The notes below the pieces were generated by a model. That model saw only the letters and a list, made by a program, of their open reading frames with translations. It was not told the origin of the DNA and did no database searches. 64,000 nucleotides of DNA from positions 186,001 through 250,000 of the forward strand of contig NZ_POVU01000002.1 of NCBI RefSeq assembly GCF_003261585.1, in the 5' to 3' direction. The position numbers and the translations under genes were made by a program. The stretch comes from Acinetobacter sp. MB5 (GTDB lineage: Bacteria; Pseudomonadota; Gammaproteobacteria; Pseudomonadales; Moraxellaceae). Shown here piece after piece: positions 16,026 through 26,676 of this stretch (position 1 is the stretch's first letter; each line of letters starts with the position of its first letter).

Positions 16026-18127
16026 GAAATGCTTTTTTATCCAACAAGCTAAAACAAATTAAAACTCGCTTGCTCATTATAGATGACAATCAAATTCGTT
16101 ATAATCAAATTGTTGATCTGTTAACAGCGAAAGGGCATCAAGTCGATGCATTCTTACTGGATGATATTAAGAGCTTCGAGAAACAACTGCATACACATTG
16201 GGATGTAGTACTTTTCGGACGTGCCTATGATTTAAAAGTTGAACAAGCTTTGGCTCTCATTCATGCCTCTAATCAGCCGCATTTACCCTTACTGCTACTC
16301 AATCCTGAAGACTATAACCCATCACATTATCTAAACTATATCAATAAAGGCGTATACGATCTCTTTAATCTTGATTATCCAGATCGTTTTTATATTGGAC
16401 TGGTTAGAACCCTTTCTTACAGTCGGGCTTTGCAAGCACAGCAACATTTAGCGAAAGAACTCGAAATTGCTGAAACACACATTCAGACCTATGCACATGA
16501 CACACATAAAGCCTTAGCTGTCATCCAAGAAGGCATTCACATTAAAGCCAATGCAGAATATTTAGCATTATTTGGCTTTCAAAAAGAAGAAGATATTTTT
16601 GGTTTACCGCTCCTAGATGTTCTACAACCCGATCAACTGCAAGACTTTAAACAACGCTTCAAGCGTGTTACTCAACGCAACTTCGATCAAGCACGTTTTG
16701 AGATTAAATCACTCAATCCAGATGCCCAATCAAAAGACAACACGCTTCGAATTGAGTTCCTACCAGATAACACGCAATCTGATGCAGTACAGATCTCAAT
16801 TGAAACCACAAATGCTCAGATAAGCCCAGCTAAAACCAACAATGAAATAAACAGTGCTCCTCTTCGTCTTTATGAGCAACTCAATCGAAAAATGCTGAAT
16901 GAACCAGCTAACCAAAATGCAATGGTCTTATTTCGATTAGCTGATTTTAATGAACAATTTGCAAACTTTAATCAGTTACAAACTACAGACTACCTCAAGG
17001 CAGTACAAACATTTCTTCAAGAGCAGCTACACAACACTGTTATCAAAGTCTCACCTGCATTATTTATTGGCTTATGTCAGGCTGCGAGTGACGAGCTTTT
17101 AAACTCTAAATTACAGGGTCTTACTCCGCTTCTTAAACCTCAGTTACTTGAAGTCAATTCAGAGAATCACTCTGTCGAATTTGCAATTGGATATAGCGAG
17201 ATTGTAGGCTCAATTGAAAATCAAGATCAATTTGACTACTTAATTACTCAAGGCCTATCTCATCCAATTCAGCAGAAAACAACAGATCATGTAAATGAAA
17301 TTAAATTCTCTGGTTTTGAAAGTGATGATTTGCCACCTGTTATGGCACTCGGTGCTGAAATTGATCGCGAACTCTCCTTACTCAATGAGTTGCATCGTGT
17401 TCTTGAACAAAATGCAGTTCACTTAAAATATCAACAACTTTATGACAAACAAGACACTGAACTTTATACTTATGAAGTCACTAGTGGTGTGATTTATAAT
17501 AAACAATGGTTAGCACTTGAAGATCTTAATGAGCTTAGCAAAGATGTAGAGCTTGCAATAAAATTAGATCGCTGGGTTTTGGTAGAATCTTGCAAGCAAC
17601 TGTATAATTTTATTACTCAATATCCAAATGCAAAACTCGTGATTAATTTAAATATTCACGTACTGTTGCATGACTCACAAATTGTGAGTTTGATTGAAAA
17701 ATTATTCTCGATTATTCGCCATACTAAAAACCATCCTCTGATTTTACAATTTTCAGCGCAGGATATTATTCAATATACAGATCAAGTTACCCCTGTATTA
17801 CAACAATTGCGTATGCAAGGCGCGTTGATTTCCGTTCGTCACTTCGGTCTAGATGAACATATCAGTACAACTTTACTTGCTCGAAATGATATCGATCTTT
17901 ATCGTTTAGATTCTGAGTTAACCAATCATCTTAGCAATGATAAACAGATGGAAGAATTCCAGCAACAAATTCAAGACTATCAAGAAATTCGTGAAATCGA
18001 TATGATTTTACCGATGTTGAATAATATGAACACCTTTGCCAATGCATGGAATATTGATGCACGTTATCTGCAAGGTGATTATTTCCAAAAGAAACTCGAT
18101 CACTTAATTGATGGACAAGACCACTAA
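16022..18127 (+). CDS. FimX-like degenerate REC-PAS-GGDEF-EAL protein
   Basis: About 701 residues in the order REC (about 15-135), PAS (about 160-250), GGDEF-like (about 290-420) and EAL-like (about 455-700). All signalling sites look degenerate. The REC phosphoacceptor is replaced by Gly (DVVLFGRAYD), no GGDEF motif exists in the third domain, and the EAL motif reads YEVTSG. The closing ARYLQGDYF retains the typical EAL-domain end. This matches Pseudomonas FimX, a c-di-GMP receptor that promotes type IV pilus assembly, in size and architecture. The ATG at 16022 overlaps the stop of the PilZ-like gene. Likely a receptor rather than an enzyme; FimX orthology is inferred. Confidence 0.8.
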   Translation: MRNAFLSNKLKQIKTRLLIIDDNQIRYNQIVDLLTAKGHQVDAFLLDDIKSFEKQLHTHWDVVLFGRAYDLKVEQALALIHASNQPHLPLLLLNPEDYNPSHYLNYINKGVYDLFNLDYPDRFYIGLVRTLSYSRALQAQQHLAKELEIAETHIQTYAHDTHKALAVIQEGIHIKANAEYLALFGFQKEEDIFGLPLLDVLQPDQLQDFKQRFKRVTQRNFDQARFEIKSLNPDAQSKDNTLRIEFLPDNTQSDAVQISIETTNAQISPAKTNNEINSAPLRLYEQLNRKMLNEPANQNAMVLFRLADFNEQFANFNQLQTTDYLKAVQTFLQEQLHNTVIKVSPALFIGLCQAASDELLNSKLQGLTPLLKPQLLEVNSENHSVEFAIGYSEIVGSIENQDQFDYLITQGLSHPIQQKTTDHVNEIKFSGFESDDLPPVMALGAEIDRELSLLNELHRVLEQNAVHLKYQQLYDKQDTELYTYEVTSGVIYNKQWLALEDLNELSKDVELAIKLDRWVLVESCKQLYNFITQYPNAKLVINLNIHVLLHDSQIVSLIEKLFSIIRHTKNHPLILQFSAQDIIQYTDQVTPVLQQLRMQGALISVRHFGLDEHISTTLLARNDIDLYRLDSELTNHLSNDKQMEEFQQQIQDYQEIREIDMILPMLNNMNTFANAWNIDARYLQGDYFQKKLDHLIDGQDH

Positions 18128-18156
18128 GGTCTTGTCTTTTAGAAACAAGCAGGCAT

Positions 18157-18184
18157 AAAAAAACGGGCGAATCGCCCGTTTTTT
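18157..18184. terminator. Bidirectional terminator between fimX-like gene and rpmE
   Basis: ACGGGCGA and TCGCCCGT form a strong stem with A6/T6 flanks, placed between two convergent genes, 30 bp after one stop and 14 bp after the other. Confidence 0.9.
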
Positions 18185-18197
18185 ACATCCTGATGGA

Positions 18198-18425
18198 TTA
18201 GTCGCGTTTGATAGAACGAGACATACCAGCAAAACGTTGTTTGAATTTGTCGATACGACCACCAGTGTCTACATTCTTTTGTTTACCAGTGTAGAATGGG
18301 TGGCAAGCTGAACATACGTCAAGATAAAGAGTTTCTTTACCAACAGCAGAACGTGTTTCGATTACGTTACCGCAAGAGCAAGTTGCAACTAATTTTTCGT
18401 ATTTTGGGTGAATATCGGCGCGCAT
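18198..18425 (-). CDS. rpmE: 50S ribosomal protein L31, zinc-binding type
   Basis: 75-residue ribosomal protein. [20 protein letters not shown] and [15 protein letters not shown] carry the four zinc-ribbon cysteines (CxC and CxxC), so this is the zinc-containing (C+) form rather than the zinc-free paralogue used under zinc limitation. The ATG at 18425 has TAGGAG upstream; open frame beyond it is not coding. Terminates at the bidirectional hairpin. Confidence 0.97.
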   Translation of the reverse strand: MRADIHPKYEKLVATCSCGNVIETRSAVGKETLYLDVCSACHPFYTGKQKNVDTGGRIDKFKQRFAGMSRSIKRD

Positions 18426-18641
18426 GGTCGATTCTCCTAGGTTAAGAAAGGTTATGCTGTCATCGCAATTGACCACTCTCATAACGAATAATATCGCCAT
18501 GAGGAATGCAAAAAAGCAGGTCAACACCATCACAGACCATTCTTTTGGCTCACCGAAACTCTAAGTTAGGGCTAAGCTCAACAAGTCGGCATATTATACA
18601 GGAAAAATCCTACAGATACGACTGCTTTATAGGAATCACTA

Positions 18642-19043
18642 TTAATTATTACGCGCGTTCTGATCTTGCTGGATCAACTCAATTTTATAACCATCTGGAT
18701 CTTCAACGAATGCAATGACCGTAACACCACCTTTCATTGGACCTGCTTCACGTACCACATTACCACCACGTGCTTTCATCTGTTCACAGGCTTGGTAAGC
18801 ATCTTCAACAGCTATGGCAATATGTCCGTAAGCATTGCCCAAATCATAGCTTTGGGTATCCCAGTTATGGGTCAGCTCTAAGACTGTATTATTTTCTTCA
18901 TCACCATAGCCAACAAAAGCCAGTGTGAAACGCCCTTCTTCATAGTCACGGCGACGAAGTAAAGTCATACCGAGTACTTCGGTGTAGAATGCCAATGAGC
19001 GCTCTAAATTGCCTACGCGTAACATGGTATGTAACATACGCAT
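18642..19043 (-). CDS. gloA: Lactoylglutathione lyase (glyoxalase I)
   Basis: 133-residue VOC-fold enzyme that isomerises the methylglyoxal-glutathione hemithioacetal to S-lactoylglutathione. The metal ligands of the nickel-type enzyme are all in place: His5, Glu56, His74 and Glu122, at exactly the E. coli GloA positions. The segment [20 protein letters not shown] is typical. It lies 4 bp downstream of the ampG-like transporter gene in the same direction and is probably co-transcribed. Confidence 0.96.
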   Translation of the reverse strand: MRMLHTMLRVGNLERSLAFYTEVLGMTLLRRRDYEEGRFTLAFVGYGDEENNTVLELTHNWDTQSYDLGNAYGHIAIAVEDAYQACEQMKARGGNVVREAGPMKGGVTVIAFVEDPDGYKIELIQQDQNARNN

Positions 19044-19047
19044 ACGA

Positions 19048-21225
19048 TTAATCCTCTTGTGAAGTTTGTATCGATTGATGATCTCTTAATAATTTGGCCA
19101 CCCAAATTACTAACACCAAAATTGGAATTCCGATCAAGGTGGTCATCAGGAAAAATTTTGGATAACCAATATGAGTCACGATCGTGCCAGAATAGCCACC
19201 TAAAATTTTAGGGGTGAGTGTCATCAGTGAACTAAAAATTGCATACTGAACCGCGGTAAAAGAGACACTGGTCAAACTGGACAAGAATGCAATAAATGCA
19301 GCTCCCGCCAAACCTGAAGCCAAATTGTCTACAACAATCGCAAAGTACAACCACAATTTACTATAAGGTTTAATCACTTTACCTTTAACTTCTGTTGTAC
19401 CTTGATCTTGTGGCACTACACTTAAAGGTTGCAAATCAATATCTAGTGGTGCAGCAGAACTGCCCAGTGTAAAACGCTGCTCTGCCTGAATCGCAGGAGT
19501 AGAAATCTGATTAAAATTTAGCTGTGCAACAAGGTGTTTAGAAGCAGATTTAGACAAAACCATACCATCTATTGCGACACTAAATAGACCTTTATCATCC
19601 AGTTTTGCTGGGTATTTTTGTCCATCAAGTAAAATCGTGACAGGTGTATCTGTTTGCAGCTGATCATTCTTCACCCCAGAAACTTGACCTTTCACCACGA
19701 TACTTTCTTGTTGTTCTTTACTCGAAAGTACACCATCGCTCGTTACAGGTAAAAACTGAATTTGTGGCTTGGAACTGGCCTGTAAGTAAGGCAAGCTCAA
19801 ATCAATTTTTGAATTGGCCTGATCTGCAAACTGCGTTTGGATTTGAATTTGATGCGATTGGGCTAAAACTTGATTGGGTACTTTCACCGACCAATATCCA
19901 ACATCATCAGGTTGAACTTGATAATGCTGCTGCCCAACTTGCAGTTCAACTTGTCCCAATGGCTGTCCCGAATTGACTAAGCCAATAAAGATCAGATTGG
20001 TACTACTGGCAAACACCGCACCAACAAACATTAATTTCATAATGTTCATACGCTGTGCCAACAAGCCACCACAAAACCCACCAAATAATGAGAAAATCAC
20101 ACCATAGACTTTCACAGCTTCAGCGATCTGCTCTTTGGTAAAGTTCAGGTCTTGATAGAACACATTGGAAATCACCCCTGCAATAATGTCAGAAATGCGA
20201 TAAAAACCAATGAGAAGCAATAAAAACAGCGCAAGTTTTACACCATAGCGCTGAAAGAAATCTTGAATTGGACTGACCCATGTATCGACCGCCATTTGGC
20301 GATTGACCACACCTGCTTTGACCAGAACAGTCCCAACCAGTAAAGCAACTGCACCCGAACCAAGAAAACGGATTGCCTCAAAACAGAACAGTAAAAAACT
20401 ATCCTGAATTTGCAAACTTTTTTCAAATGCAACGACAAGATCATCTGAGAAAACATAGCTCAAAACAAAACTAATGACGGCTAAAAAGAAGACGCAGACC
20501 AGACGGAAATAATCCTGACGCTGATAATTTTTAGACACCCGATTTACTTGGGGTTCTCGAATCAACAATGTCGTGATAATCCCGATCAGCATCACAGCAG
20601 CCATTGCCAGATAGGTATATTTCCAAGCGCTATAAATATAGTTACCTTTGGATGTCCCTAAAGATGCCGCCAGAAATAAAGCACCCGCACCCGCAACAAT
20701 CATCCCGATGCGGTAGCCTGCATTATAAGTCGAAGCCAAAACGGTTTGCATTTCCGTGTTAGCCAACTCAATCCGATAAGCATCAATGACAATATCTTGC
20801 GTTGCTGCAGAAAATCCCAGAAGCACAGCACCAACAGCCATTTGAATGAGATAGCTTTGCCCTAAAGAAGGATCTGAAAAAGCCATGATACAAATGGCAC
20901 AGATGATTAGACATTGAGCCACAAATAACCAGCCACGGCGATGTCCTAAGGCTTTAGTTAATAGAGGTACAGGTAACTCATCAATCAGTGGTGCCCACAC
21001 GAACTTGAAGGAATATCCTAAAGCAGCCCAACTGAAAAAAGTGACTGCACTTTTGTCGATACCAGCCTCGCCCAACCATAAGGATAAGCTCGAAAAAATC
21101 AGAAGAATAGGAATACCCGCAGAAAACCCCAGAAACAGCATAATCAAGGCACGGCGATCTAAAAAAGCACGAAAGGCAGTGATCCAGTCTTGGCTTTGCG
21201 AAGTCATTGTGCTGAGGGTTTCCAT
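19048..21225 (-). CDS. ampG: AmpG-family MFS transporter with inserted Ig-like region
   Basis: 725-residue inner-membrane transporter of the AmpG (muropeptide permease) type: [34 protein letters not shown] and [17 protein letters not shown] are family signatures. AmpG imports anhydromuropeptides for peptidoglycan recycling. E. coli AmpG is 491 residues; here a hydrophilic stretch at about 420-622 separates two membrane bundles. It is beta-rich, with two repeats of the style [18 protein letters not shown] resembling bacterial Ig-like modules. Met7 is an alternative start, since neither has a strong ribosome binding site. Core function is well supported; the role of the insert is unknown. Confidence 0.85.
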   Translation of the reverse strand: METLSTMTSQSQDWITAFRAFLDRRALIMLFLGFSAGIPILLIFSSLSLWLGEAGIDKSAVTFFSWAALGYSFKFVWAPLIDELPVPLLTKALGHRRGWLFVAQCLIICAICIMAFSDPSLGQSYLIQMAVGAVLLGFSAATQDIVIDAYRIELANTEMQTVLASTYNAGYRIGMIVAGAGALFLAASLGTSKGNYIYSAWKYTYLAMAAVMLIGIITTLLIREPQVNRVSKNYQRQDYFRLVCVFFLAVISFVLSYVFSDDLVVAFEKSLQIQDSFLLFCFEAIRFLGSGAVALLVGTVLVKAGVVNRQMAVDTWVSPIQDFFQRYGVKLALFLLLLIGFYRISDIIAGVISNVFYQDLNFTKEQIAEAVKVYGVIFSLFGGFCGGLLAQRMNIMKLMFVGAVFASSTNLIFIGLVNSGQPLGQVELQVGQQHYQVQPDDVGYWSVKVPNQVLAQSHQIQIQTQFADQANSKIDLSLPYLQASSKPQIQFLPVTSDGVLSSKEQQESIVVKGQVSGVKNDQLQTDTPVTILLDGQKYPAKLDDKGLFSVAIDGMVLSKSASKHLVAQLNFNQISTPAIQAEQRFTLGSSAAPLDIDLQPLSVVPQDQGTTEVKGKVIKPYSKLWLYFAIVVDNLASGLAGAAFIAFLSSLTSVSFTAVQYAIFSSLMTLTPKILGGYSGTIVTHIGYPKFFLMTTLIGIPILVLVIWVAKLLRDHQSIQTSQED

Positions 21226-21373
21226 GCGATTTAAAGCTGCTATTTGAAACCTTTAGCTTCAATGTTGCAACCTGATTCCATAAGAATATTGCTTTTTTCA
21301 TGTTAATTTTTATATGTCGCTTGATCTTTGAGGGTAAAACTGTATACCTTTAAATTGCCAATCAACTTTTGTT

Positions 21374-24019
21374 GTGGATTTAAAAACCGTGACCCAAAGA
21401 CTCGATCAAATGAATTCAGTACTCTCTGCCAATCAACTAACTAAAAGCAAACAACTCCATCAGGACAACCCTATCTCTGCGTTTGATCAACCTGAAATAC
21501 AACAAACACTACAAAAAACGGAGTTAAAACCAGAACAACTTACACATATTCCCGATCTGGAAAAAATCCCTGCATCAACCAAACGTATCAAGCCATTAAA
21601 CAACTTTTTAGGCCAAGACCGTGCGCGAGCGTCTGTAGAAGCAGGGATTGCCCTACCTTATGCAGGCTATAATATTTTTGCGGTAGGTACGGCAGGACTA
21701 GGTAAACGCACCATGATTAAACGTTTACTACAGCAACATGCCAAATCTATGCCTACGCCTAATGACTGGGTTTATGTCAATAACTTCCAAGTTGCTCGTC
21801 AGCCACTGGCACTGTGCTTCCCCGCTGGTCAAGGTAACAAGTTCCAAAATGCCCTTCATCAAGCATGGCAAACCATTTTAAAACAGCTTGAACGCCGCTT
21901 TAGTGCGGAGACATATCACAACCGCATTGAACGCATTCGTCAGGAAACTGGACAGGAACAACAAGAAGCCCTTGTCGAACTCACCAAAGAAGGTGCTGGT
22001 TTAGATCTTAAGCTGATTTCTCGCAACGAAGAACATTGTTTTGTGCCTGTTCATTTAAAAGATAATGAGCTGCAAGAAATATCTCAGGATGAGCTTAATG
22101 CGCTTAACAGCAAGCAACGCGCTGAAATTGCTGCCAATATCCGCTATATGGACAAAAAGTTAGAACGCCTAGGTTTACATTTGGGTGATCTAGAAGATGA
22201 TGCCCGTGATCAGGTTTCCGATTTAAACCGTGAAATTGCACAACAGGTCGTCATGCCACGTGTCGATCTGATTCTCAACAAATTCCAAAATATTCAAGGT
22301 TTAGAGCCATTTCTCAAACTTTATGCCAAAGATATCATTGAAAATGTTGAACTAATTCTCGATCAGGACGAAGAAGACTTCTCACCTGCGCTCTTTAGCC
22401 GAGTTCCTGCACGCTATCAAGCCAATGTGATTGTCAGCAATACGCCAAACAGTGGTGCGCCTGTAATTTTTGAAGATTTCCCAACCCATTACAATTTATT
22501 GGGTCATGTCGAACAGCTCACTCAAAATGGGACGATCACAACCGATTTTACCTTAATTCGTGCTGGGGCTTTACACCGTGCCAATGGTGGCTTCTTGATG
22601 CTCGAAGCTGAGCAACTTCTTGAGCAACCCTACGCATGGCAAGGTTTAAAACGTGCTTTAAAATCTGGACAACTCAAACTATCTTCTTTAGAGCACATGC
22701 TGACGCTCACAGGCAGTATTTCAATCGAACCTGCATCCATTCCGATTCAGCTGAAAGTTGTGCTTATGGCTGAGCCTGAAATTTATTATGAAATTTTAGA
22801 ACTTGAACCAGAGCTTGGCAGTGTCTTTAAAATTCGTGCTGACTTTACCGATACGTTACAACGTAATGAAAGTAACGAACAAGCGTATATGCACCTCATC
22901 GCTGATTATGTGCAAGCAGATAAATTGTTACCCTTTGATCGTAGTGCGCTTGCCGCATTACTGACTGACTCAAGTCGCCAAGCTGAAGATCAAAGCTCAT
23001 TATCTTTGCATGCATCAACGTTAGGTGATTTGATTCGTGAATCACACCATCACGCCTTCCAAGCAGGCGATAAAATGGTGACGGATGCCCATATCAATAC
23101 TGCCTTACAACATCGCCAATATCGCTTAGGTTATCTCAGAGAATTGTACTGGCAAGACCTGTCTCGCGGTACGCAATTAATTGAAACTCAAGGCTATCGC
23201 TTTGGTCAGATCAATGCCCTGTCTGTGATTCACTATGCCGATGTCGAGTTTGGCTTACCTTCTCGTCTGACTGCTTCAGTGTATCAAGGTGGTGGTGATA
23301 TTCTTGATATTGAACGTAGTGTTGAACTCGGTGGCTCATTGCATGCCAAAGGCGTATTGCTCATGTCGAGCTTCTTAAAAGCGCATTTTGGTCGTGAACA
23401 GATTCTTCACTTCTCGGCTGCGCTTGCTTTTGAGCAAAGCTACGGTCAAGTCGATGGCGATAGTGCGACTGTTGCTGAACTGTCTGCGCTCATCTCTGCG
23501 ATTAGCCAATTACCGATTGATCAGTCTTGGGCCATTACAGGTTCGATGAACCAGTTGGGTCAAGTGCAACCGATTGGTGGTGTGAATGCCAAAATCGAAG
23601 GCTTCTATGATGCATGTAAACTGCAAGGTTTAACTGGCAAACAAGGGGTGATTATTCCTCGTCAGAACATGCAGCATCTCATGCTGCGTCAAGATGTGAT
23701 TGATGCCGTTGCTGAGGGTCAGTTCCATATCCATGCGATTAATACCATTGATCAGGCACTCGAAATTCTGATGGGACGTCCTGTCGGTCAACTTGATAAA
23801 AAAGGCAATTACAGCAAGCATTCAATTTATGCAGCCGTCATGGAGCAACTTGAGTATTGGCAAGCCATTGAAGATGGCACAATTGAAGAAGAGGAAGAAA
23901 AAGCCAAGAAAAAGAAAAAAAAGAAAGTGAAAAAAGACGACAAAAAAGCCAAAATAGATGAGCTAGACATTGTCGTTGAAGAAGCCCAAGAAGTTGAAAT
24001 GGCATTAAAGAATAAATAA
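21374..24019 (+). CDS. Lon-family (LonB/YcbZ-type) ATP-dependent protease
   Basis: 881 residues: an AAA+ module with Walker A (GTAGLGKRT, about 106-114) interrupted by a coiled-coil region, then a C-terminal Lon protease domain with the Ser-Lys dyad Ser697 (DGDSATVAE) and Lys740 (GGVNAKIEGF), 43 residues apart as in Lon. There is no Lon N-terminal substrate domain, so it belongs to the AAA_32/YcbZ type. The last 50 residues are an unusual acidic-then-lysine tail (EEEEEKAKKKKKKKVKKDDK). The start is unclear: the GTG at 21374 has a poor ribosome binding site. Substrates unknown. Confidence 0.9.
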   Translation: MDLKTVTQRLDQMNSVLSANQLTKSKQLHQDNPISAFDQPEIQQTLQKTELKPEQLTHIPDLEKIPASTKRIKPLNNFLGQDRARASVEAGIALPYAGYNIFAVGTAGLGKRTMIKRLLQQHAKSMPTPNDWVYVNNFQVARQPLALCFPAGQGNKFQNALHQAWQTILKQLERRFSAETYHNRIERIRQETGQEQQEALVELTKEGAGLDLKLISRNEEHCFVPVHLKDNELQEISQDELNALNSKQRAEIAANIRYMDKKLERLGLHLGDLEDDARDQVSDLNREIAQQVVMPRVDLILNKFQNIQGLEPFLKLYAKDIIENVELILDQDEEDFSPALFSRVPARYQANVIVSNTPNSGAPVIFEDFPTHYNLLGHVEQLTQNGTITTDFTLIRAGALHRANGGFLMLEAEQLLEQPYAWQGLKRALKSGQLKLSSLEHMLTLTGSISIEPASIPIQLKVVLMAEPEIYYEILELEPELGSVFKIRADFTDTLQRNESNEQAYMHLIADYVQADKLLPFDRSALAALLTDSSRQAEDQSSLSLHASTLGDLIRESHHHAFQAGDKMVTDAHINTALQHRQYRLGYLRELYWQDLSRGTQLIETQGYRFGQINALSVIHYADVEFGLPSRLTASVYQGGGDILDIERSVELGGSLHAKGVLLMSSFLKAHFGREQILHFSAALAFEQSYGQVDGDSATVAELSALISAISQLPIDQSWAITGSMNQLGQVQPIGGVNAKIEGFYDACKLQGLTGKQGVIIPRQNMQHLMLRQDVIDAVAEGQFHIHAINTIDQALEILMGRPVGQLDKKGNYSKHSIYAAVMEQLEYWQAIEDGTIEEEEEKAKKKKKKKVKKDDKKAKIDELDIVVEEAQEVEMALKNK

Positions 24020-24038
24020 TTCTTTACGCCTGAAAACA

Positions 24039-24070
24039 ATAAAGCCAGTCAAATGACTGGCTTTATTATT
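24039..24070. terminator. Bidirectional terminator
   Basis: AATAAAGCCAGTCA and TGACTGGCTTTATT form a perfect 14-bp stem between the convergent Lon-type protease gene and the dihydroorotase-like gene. Confidence 0.9.
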
Positions 24071-24092
24071 ATCTGAATCGAGACAGACTGAA

Positions 24093-25331
24093 TTATTTTA
24101 CATAGAAAGTTTCAAGCACTTTGCCCTGTAAAGTCTGCCCGATCAGTGGTGTATTTTTACCTTGAGAAAGAATCGTGTCTTTAGACACTTGCCATTCTAG
24201 CTCAGGGTCAACCAGTACCCAGCCCGCTTCTGCTTGCCAACGCTCTAGCATTTTCGCAACACGTGCAGGTGCAGTCGTGACTTTTTCAACCCATTCAAGT
24301 GGAGTGAACACGCCTTCACGAACCAACTGCGTACCTAAAGCGACATAAGTATCGAAAGCCGTGATGCCTGGTTCAGTTTCTGCAAATGGCATCATTTTCG
24401 CTGAGCTGCTCAATGGCTCATGATGGGTACAAATTGCATCAATCACACCCGATTTTACCGCGTCACGAAGCTGAGCTTTGTCTTGTTCTGCACGAAGTGG
24501 TGGACGCACATGAGCAAGCGAGTTAAAGCCATCTATCAAAGCATCGGTTAAATGCAACTGGTGCATGGCAACGTCTGCTGTCACAGGTAAACCTTTGGCT
24601 TTTGCAGCAGCGATCAATTCGACTGAAGCACCACTTGAAAGCAAGCTAAAGTGAGCACGAACGCCTGTCACTTCAATCATCAACAAGTATTTAGCAATCG
24701 CAACAGTTTCCGCGATAGTCGGAATCATGGGCAAACCTTGACGTGATGCCACAAAACCTTCGTGTACACAACCATCTTTCGCCAATTGTGGTTCTTCAGG
24801 ATAGAACACCACGGTTAAACCTAAACCTGCTGCATACTCTAAGGTACGAATCACGACATCATCGTCTTGGAAAGCTGCATTGGCATTAGTCACCGCAGTA
24901 CAACCACCCTTTTTCAAGGCTGCCATGTTGGCAGGCTGTTTACCATTAAGACCTTGAGTTTGAGCACCAATGATATGCAAATGAATTTTGCCATCTTGCC
25001 ATGCTTTTTCCACCAAACCCTGAATCAAAGCACCATTGTCTTGTACGATTGGCTTTGAATCTGGCGGGGTAATGACATGCAAAATCCCATTTTCACGTGC
25101 AGCCTGACCTTCAGATTTTAATGTCCCGTGTTGCTGCTGACCGGGTTCACGCAAACGTGCACACAAATCCACCATACTTGGCATGAGCCATTTGTCTTGA
25201 CCATCAATCACCTGATCGACTTCTGTCAATTCGGCAACACGTTTACCCTGATCTAAATAAATTGTTTCGACGCGGTCTGTTTGTTGAACTGGATCTAACA
25301 CACGTACATTTTCAATTTTTACACGACTCAT
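24093..25331 (-). CDS. pyrC': Dihydroorotase-like protein, probably non-catalytic (PyrC')
   Basis: 412-residue amidohydrolase-fold protein. In active dihydroorotases the first strand carries HxH (DLHVHLREPG); here it reads DLCARLREPG, so both metal-binding His are missing. The late aspartate motif is also altered (AICTHHEP). This matches the inactive PyrC' subunit that Pseudomonas uses to hold aspartate transcarbamoylase in its dodecamer. It follows pyrB by 11 bp on the same strand, as in that system. A separate active PyrC must exist elsewhere in the genome. Confidence 0.88.
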   Translation of the reverse strand: MSRVKIENVRVLDPVQQTDRVETIYLDQGKRVAELTEVDQVIDGQDKWLMPSMVDLCARLREPGQQQHGTLKSEGQAARENGILHVITPPDSKPIVQDNGALIQGLVEKAWQDGKIHLHIIGAQTQGLNGKQPANMAALKKGGCTAVTNANAAFQDDDVVIRTLEYAAGLGLTVVFYPEEPQLAKDGCVHEGFVASRQGLPMIPTIAETVAIAKYLLMIEVTGVRAHFSLLSSGASVELIAAAKAKGLPVTADVAMHQLHLTDALIDGFNSLAHVRPPLRAEQDKAQLRDAVKSGVIDAICTHHEPLSSSAKMMPFAETEPGITAFDTYVALGTQLVREGVFTPLEWVEKVTTAPARVAKMLERWQAEAGWVLVDPELEWQVSKDTILSQGKNTPLIGQTLQGKVLETFYVK

Positions 25332-25342
25332 GTGTCTCGCCC

Positions 25343-26359
25343 TTATGCCGAAATTGCTTCAATTAAACCCTTGTCTTGCAACTGACCTTGCATCGCCAAT
25401 GCCAGTACAGCCATACGTACGGCAATCCCGTTGGTCACCTGATGCAAAATCACTGACTGTGGACCATCGGCAATGCTCGATGCAATTTCAACACCACGGT
25501 TCATTGGACCTGGGTGCATGACGATACAATCAGGTTTTGCCATCGCAAGGCGAGTTTCATTCAAGCCATACATTTTGTGGAATTCAGATTGTGATGCCAA
25601 AGCAGGCGAATCAATACGTTCATTCTGGATACGCAAAGTAATGATCACATCACAGTCTTTAACACCTTCGTCCATGTTATTGAACAGACGAACTTCACTG
25701 CCATATTCTTCAAAACCCACTGGCAGCAAGGTGTTTGGACCAATCACACGAATATCTTTACAGCCTAAAGTCTGCAAAGCAGCCACGTCAGAACGCGCCA
25801 CACGTGAGTGTTTAATATCACCAATAATCGCCACACTTAAAGCTTCAAATGGCTTTTTGGTTTCACGGCGAATGGTGAGCATGTCAAGCATGGCTTGGGT
25901 TGGATGTGCATGACGACCATCACCCGCATTAATAATCGCAACATGTGGACAAACATCTTTGGCAATAAAATGCGCTGCACCTGAAGATGAATGACGAACC
26001 ACAAAAATATCGGCTGCCATGGCTTCAAGATTCCACAACGTATCGCGCAGCGTTTCACCTTTTGAAGTACTTGAACGTGCAATATCAATATTCAACACGT
26101 TAGCAGAAAGACGTTTTGCTGCCGCTTCAAAAGTAGTACGGGTACGAGTCGAGTTCTCGAAGAAAAGATTCATGACCGTGCGCCCTTCTAAAAGTGGCGA
26201 GGTAATCAATTGATTATTTTCGTTGATAAAGGTCTGTGCTGTATCAAGAATTTTGGTAAGGGTCTGTTTGGAAAGACCTTCGATGGTCAAGAAATGCTTA
26301 AGATTGCCATGTTCATTGAGTTGAATCTGACTCGGACTATGCAATGCAGCCAAATGCAT
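25343..26359 (-). CDS. pyrB: Aspartate carbamoyltransferase catalytic subunit
   Basis: 338 residues; condenses carbamoyl phosphate with aspartate in pyrimidine synthesis. The carbamoyl-phosphate loop [13 protein letters not shown], the lysine loop STSKGET and HPTQAMLD are all present. The ATG at 26359 (MHLAALHSP) follows AAGGA at seven bases, so the upstream ATG at 26377 is unlikely. Forms an operon with the non-catalytic dihydroorotase; no pyrI gene is seen, in line with the PyrB-PyrC' class. Confidence 0.96.
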   Translation of the reverse strand: MHLAALHSPSQIQLNEHGNLKHFLTIEGLSKQTLTKILDTAQTFINENNQLITSPLLEGRTVMNLFFENSTRTRTTFEAAAKRLSANVLNIDIARSSTSKGETLRDTLWNLEAMAADIFVVRHSSSGAAHFIAKDVCPHVAIINAGDGRHAHPTQAMLDMLTIRRETKKPFEALSVAIIGDIKHSRVARSDVAALQTLGCKDIRVIGPNTLLPVGFEEYGSEVRLFNNMDEGVKDCDVIITLRIQNERIDSPALASQSEFHKMYGLNETRLAMAKPDCIVMHPGPMNRGVEIASSIADGPQSVILHQVTNGIAVRMAVLALAMQGQLQDKGLIEAISA

Positions 26360-26676
26360 GAGAGATTCCTTGTACATTAAGTTAACGCATTATACAGATA
26401 ATTTTATCTCGCGGGCAGTTGAAGTTTTCAACAATTAAATTTTTATCACCAAGATCAAGGGCTTCAATGCTAAATTCTAATTCACATCGAAAAAATGATC
26501 CTTTTAACGGCGTATTTTTGACGACTGATTTTTGAGAAAATACAGCTTTAAAGCCGAATTATTCAGCCAAGATTCACCTCATTTTTAAAAAATCGGTTCT
26601 GTCATTTTAATCCACAAGTTTTCCTGTAAAAAATACGTTAAAATAGCCGTTTGCTTTGCTGCTTTTGGAAATTTAC
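26360..26676. other. Divergent intergenic region pyrB / rlmKL
   Basis: 317 bp between two divergent genes, expected to hold both promoters. A TAAAAT at about 26638 could be a -10 for rlmKL, but no convincing -35 is paired with it. I see no pyrimidine-type leader peptide or terminator before pyrB and no other gene. Confidence 0.4.
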
